Source: Acetobacteraceae bacterium (lineage in GTDB: Bacteria; Pseudomonadota; Alphaproteobacteria; Acetobacterales; Acetobacteraceae). Taken from it: DNA of 9,391 bases. Made by a program: the position numbers and the translations under genes. Of this stretch, positions 8,075-9,391 are shown piece after piece; the stretch's first letter is position 1; each line of letters opens with the position of its first letter. The notes beneath the pieces were generated by a model. That model was given only the letters and a program-made list of their open reading frames with translations. It ran no database searches and was not told the DNA's origin. The stretch is taken from contig CANFIE010000131.1 in NCBI GenBank assembly GCA_947446625.1, forward strand, positions 1-9,391, written 5' to 3'.

Positions 8075-8096
8075 GGCGCCGCCTTCGGGCGGTGCC
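8075..8096 (+). other. UUCG-capped hairpin between ilvB and ilvN
   Basis: GGCGCCGCC (8075-8083) pairs with GGCGGTGCC (8088-8096) in a 9-bp stem with one G-U pair, closed by a C-G pair around the extra-stable tetraloop TTCG (8084-8087). It starts 25 bases after the ilvB stop and ends 29 bases before the ilvN ATG. No T-run follows, so it is not an ordinary terminator. Likely roles are protection of the ilvB mRNA end, partial attenuation, or tuning of the large-to-small subunit ratio. The structure is seen; the function is inferred. Confidence 0.7.
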
Positions 8097-8125
8097 TCCT
8101 GCCCTCATGCCTTGTGAACCACACC

Positions 8126-8650
8126 ATGCCCGACCAAGCTGACAACAAATTCCGTACCGCCACCATCGCCGTACTGGTGGACAATGAGCCCGGCATTCTG
8201 GCCCGCGTGGTGGGGCTGTTTTCCGGCCGCGGCTACAATATCGAAAGCCTGACCGTGGCGGCGGTGGATGAGGAGCGCGCGATCTCGCGCATCACCATCG
8301 TGACCGGCGGCACCGACATGGTGATCGAGCAGATCAAGGCGCAGCTGGACCGCCTGGTGCCGGTGCGCAAGGTGTGCGACCTGAGCCTGGAAGGCCCGCA
8401 TCTGGCGCGGGAACTCATGCTCATCAAGGTGGTCTGCACTGGCGAGCAGCGCATGGAAGCGCTGCGCCTGGCCGACGCGTTTCGCGCCCGGGTGGTGGAT
8501 GCGACGACGGCGAGCTTCGTGTTTGAGATGACGGGCAATGGCGACAAGCTGGAAGCCTTCACCGCGCTGATGCGCCCGCTGGGCCTGGCGGAGGTGGTGC
8601 GGACCGGCGTGATCGGCATTACCCGCGGGACCTACTCTCTCAAAGCCTGA
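8126..8650 (+). CDS. ilvN: Acetolactate synthase small (regulatory) subunit
   Basis: IlvN/IlvH binds the large subunit, raises its activity and gives feedback inhibition by valine. From the ATG at 8126 the product is 174 residues, normal for the longer IlvH-type subunits. The N-terminal ACT domain (about 11-87) shows TIAVLVDNEPGILARVVGLF and RGYNIESLTVA; Asn20, Gly23 and Asn38 align by my reading with E. coli IlvH residues 11, 14 and 29, where changes are known to reduce valine inhibition, so the valine site looks intact. The C-terminal domain (about 92-172) has ELMLIKVVC, FRARVVDATTASFVFEMTG, KLEAF and RTGVIGITRG. A GTG four codons upstream (8114) is in frame; neither start has a good ribosome binding site, in contrast to ilvC. 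It lies 75 bases after ilvB and 33 before ilvC, in one presumed operon. Confidence 0.94.
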   Translation: MPDQADNKFRTATIAVLVDNEPGILARVVGLFSGRGYNIESLTVAAVDEERAISRITIVTGGTDMVIEQIKAQLDRLVPVRKVCDLSLEGPHLARELMLIKVVCTGEQRMEALRLADAFRARVVDATTASFVFEMTGNGDKLEAFTALMRPLGLAEVVRTGVIGITRGTYSLKA

Positions 8651-8670
8651 ACAACCCAAAGCTGAACAAG

Positions 8671-8676
8671 AAGGAG
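8671..8676 (+). promoter_or_regulatory. Strong ribosome binding site of ilvC
   Basis: AAGGAG, 7 bases before the ATG at 8684, is the clearest Shine-Dalgarno sequence in the window. It fixes the ilvC start and predicts that ilvC is translated far better than ilvN, which has no comparable site. Confidence 0.85.
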
Positions 8677-8683
8677 ACGCGAC

Positions 8684-9391
8684 ATGCGCGTTTATTATGA
8701 CCGCGATGCGGATGTGAACCTGATCAAGGCCAAGAAGGTCGCGATCATCGGCTTCGGCAGCCAGGGCCACGCCCATGCCATGAACCTGCGCGACAGCGGT
8801 TGCGTGGATGTGGCCATTGGCGTGCGCGCCGGCAGCAGCTGGAACAAGGCCGAGGCCGCCGGCTTCAAGGTGATGACCCCCGCCGACGCGGCCAAGTGGG
8901 CCGATGTGGTGATGATGCTGACGCCGGACGAACTGCAGGGCGACATCTACCGCGAGAGCCTGCACGGCAACATGAAGCAGGGCGCCGCCCTGGCCTTCGC
9001 GCACGGCCTGAACGTGCACTTCAACCTGCTGGACCCGCGCCCGGACCTGGACGTGTTCATGATTGCGCCGAAGGGCCCTGGCCACACGGTGCGTTCGGAA
9101 TACCAGAAGGGCGGCGGCGTGCCCTGCCTGGTGGCGCTGGCGCAGAACCCCTCGGGCAATGGGCTTGAGATTGCGCTCTCCTACGCTTCCGCCATTGGCG
9201 GCGGGCGCTCGGGCGTTATCGAGACCAGCTTCAAGGAAGAATGCGAGACCGACCTGTTCGGCGAGCAGGTTGTGCTCTGCGGCGGCCTGGTGGAGCTGAT
9301 CAAGGCTGGCTACGAGACGCTGGTGGAAGCCGGCTACGCGCCGGAAATGGCCTATTTCGAATGCCTGCACGAAGTGAAGCTGATCGTGGAC
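8684..9391 (+). CDS. ilvC: Ketol-acid reductoisomerase, class I (3' end missing)
   Basis: Converts acetolactate or acetohydroxybutyrate to the dihydroxy acid using NADPH and Mg2+ (EC 1.1.1.86), the step after IlvB/IlvN. The first 236 codons are in the window; the frame is still open at the last base, and a class I enzyme has about 340 residues, so roughly 100 are missing. The N-terminal Rossmann domain has IIGFGSQGHAHAMNLRDSG (21-39), and the following loop GVRAGSSW (46-53) contains Arg48 and Ser51/Ser52 as candidate contacts to the NADPH 2'-phosphate. Further motifs are DVVMMLTPDE (74-83), AHGLN with catalytic-type His107, APKGPGHTVR (Lys130), ETDLFGEQ with metal ligands Asp190 and Glu194, and FECLHE with Glu226 and Glu230. 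All catalytic residues expected before the cut are present. Confidence 0.97.
   Translation, partial: MRVYYDRDADVNLIKAKKVAIIGFGSQGHAHAMNLRDSGCVDVAIGVRAGSSWNKAEAAGFKVMTPADAAKWADVVMMLTPDELQGDIYRESLHGNMKQGAALAFAHGLNVHFNLLDPRPDLDVFMIAPKGPGHTVRSEYQKGGGVPCLVALAQNPSGNGLEIALSYASAIGGGRSGVIETSFKEECETDLFGEQVVLCGGLVELIKAGYETLVEAGYAPEMAYFECLHEVKLIVD

Noticed and set aside
8105..9370. 421-codon minus-strand open frame antisense to ilvN and ilvC
   Set aside because: Both sense genes are complete in motifs and have correct spacing. The antisense frame is compositional.

Overview
The window is a G+C-rich (by eye about two thirds or more) bacterial chromosomal segment. The gene families and the order hflC-degP point to an alphaproteobacterium. 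Protein details such as the acetolactate synthase and the DUF3297 protein suggest a Rhodospirillales/Acetobacteraceae-like lineage, but that placement is inference. No mobile element, tRNA, rRNA, CRISPR array or phage gene is visible. The content is core housekeeping DNA, and I did not find a plausible new defence, conflict or biosynthetic system.

Left block, plus strand (1-4016). This part holds the 3' portion of hflC (membrane SPFH protein that modulates FtsH), a 114-base gap with a perfect 10-bp G+C hairpin, a DegP/HtrA periplasmic serine protease, a glutathione S-transferase-like gene whose ATG overlaps the degP stop (TGATG), and an orphan ModA-like periplasmic substrate-binding protein. 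A hairpin plus T-run closes the block. The theme is envelope protein quality control, with two accessory genes attached.

Middle block, minus strand (4015-5193). serB (phosphoserine phosphatase, last step of serine synthesis) is followed 36 bases later by a small DUF3297 protein. This pair converges on the left block and shares its terminator hairpin. serB is divergent from miaA across only 18 bases.

Right block, plus strand (5212-9391). miaA (tRNA dimethylallyltransferase) is followed by the branched-chain amino acid genes ilvB, ilvN and ilvC (ilvC runs off the window). A sigma70-like promoter candidate lies at the end of miaA, about 40 bases before ilvB. IlvB and IlvN form acetohydroxyacid synthase, and IlvC reduces and isomerises its product, so the three genes give the first two common steps of valine/leucine/isoleucine synthesis. 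A 9-bp hairpin capped by a UUCG tetraloop separates ilvB from ilvN.

The points most worth a second look are non-coding or at residue level: the UUCG hairpin between ilvB and ilvN, the GEAS variant of the thiamine-diphosphate motif in IlvB, the ilvB promoter region with an AT-rich inverted repeat, the 18-base serB/miaA gap, and the orphan ModA-like protein.
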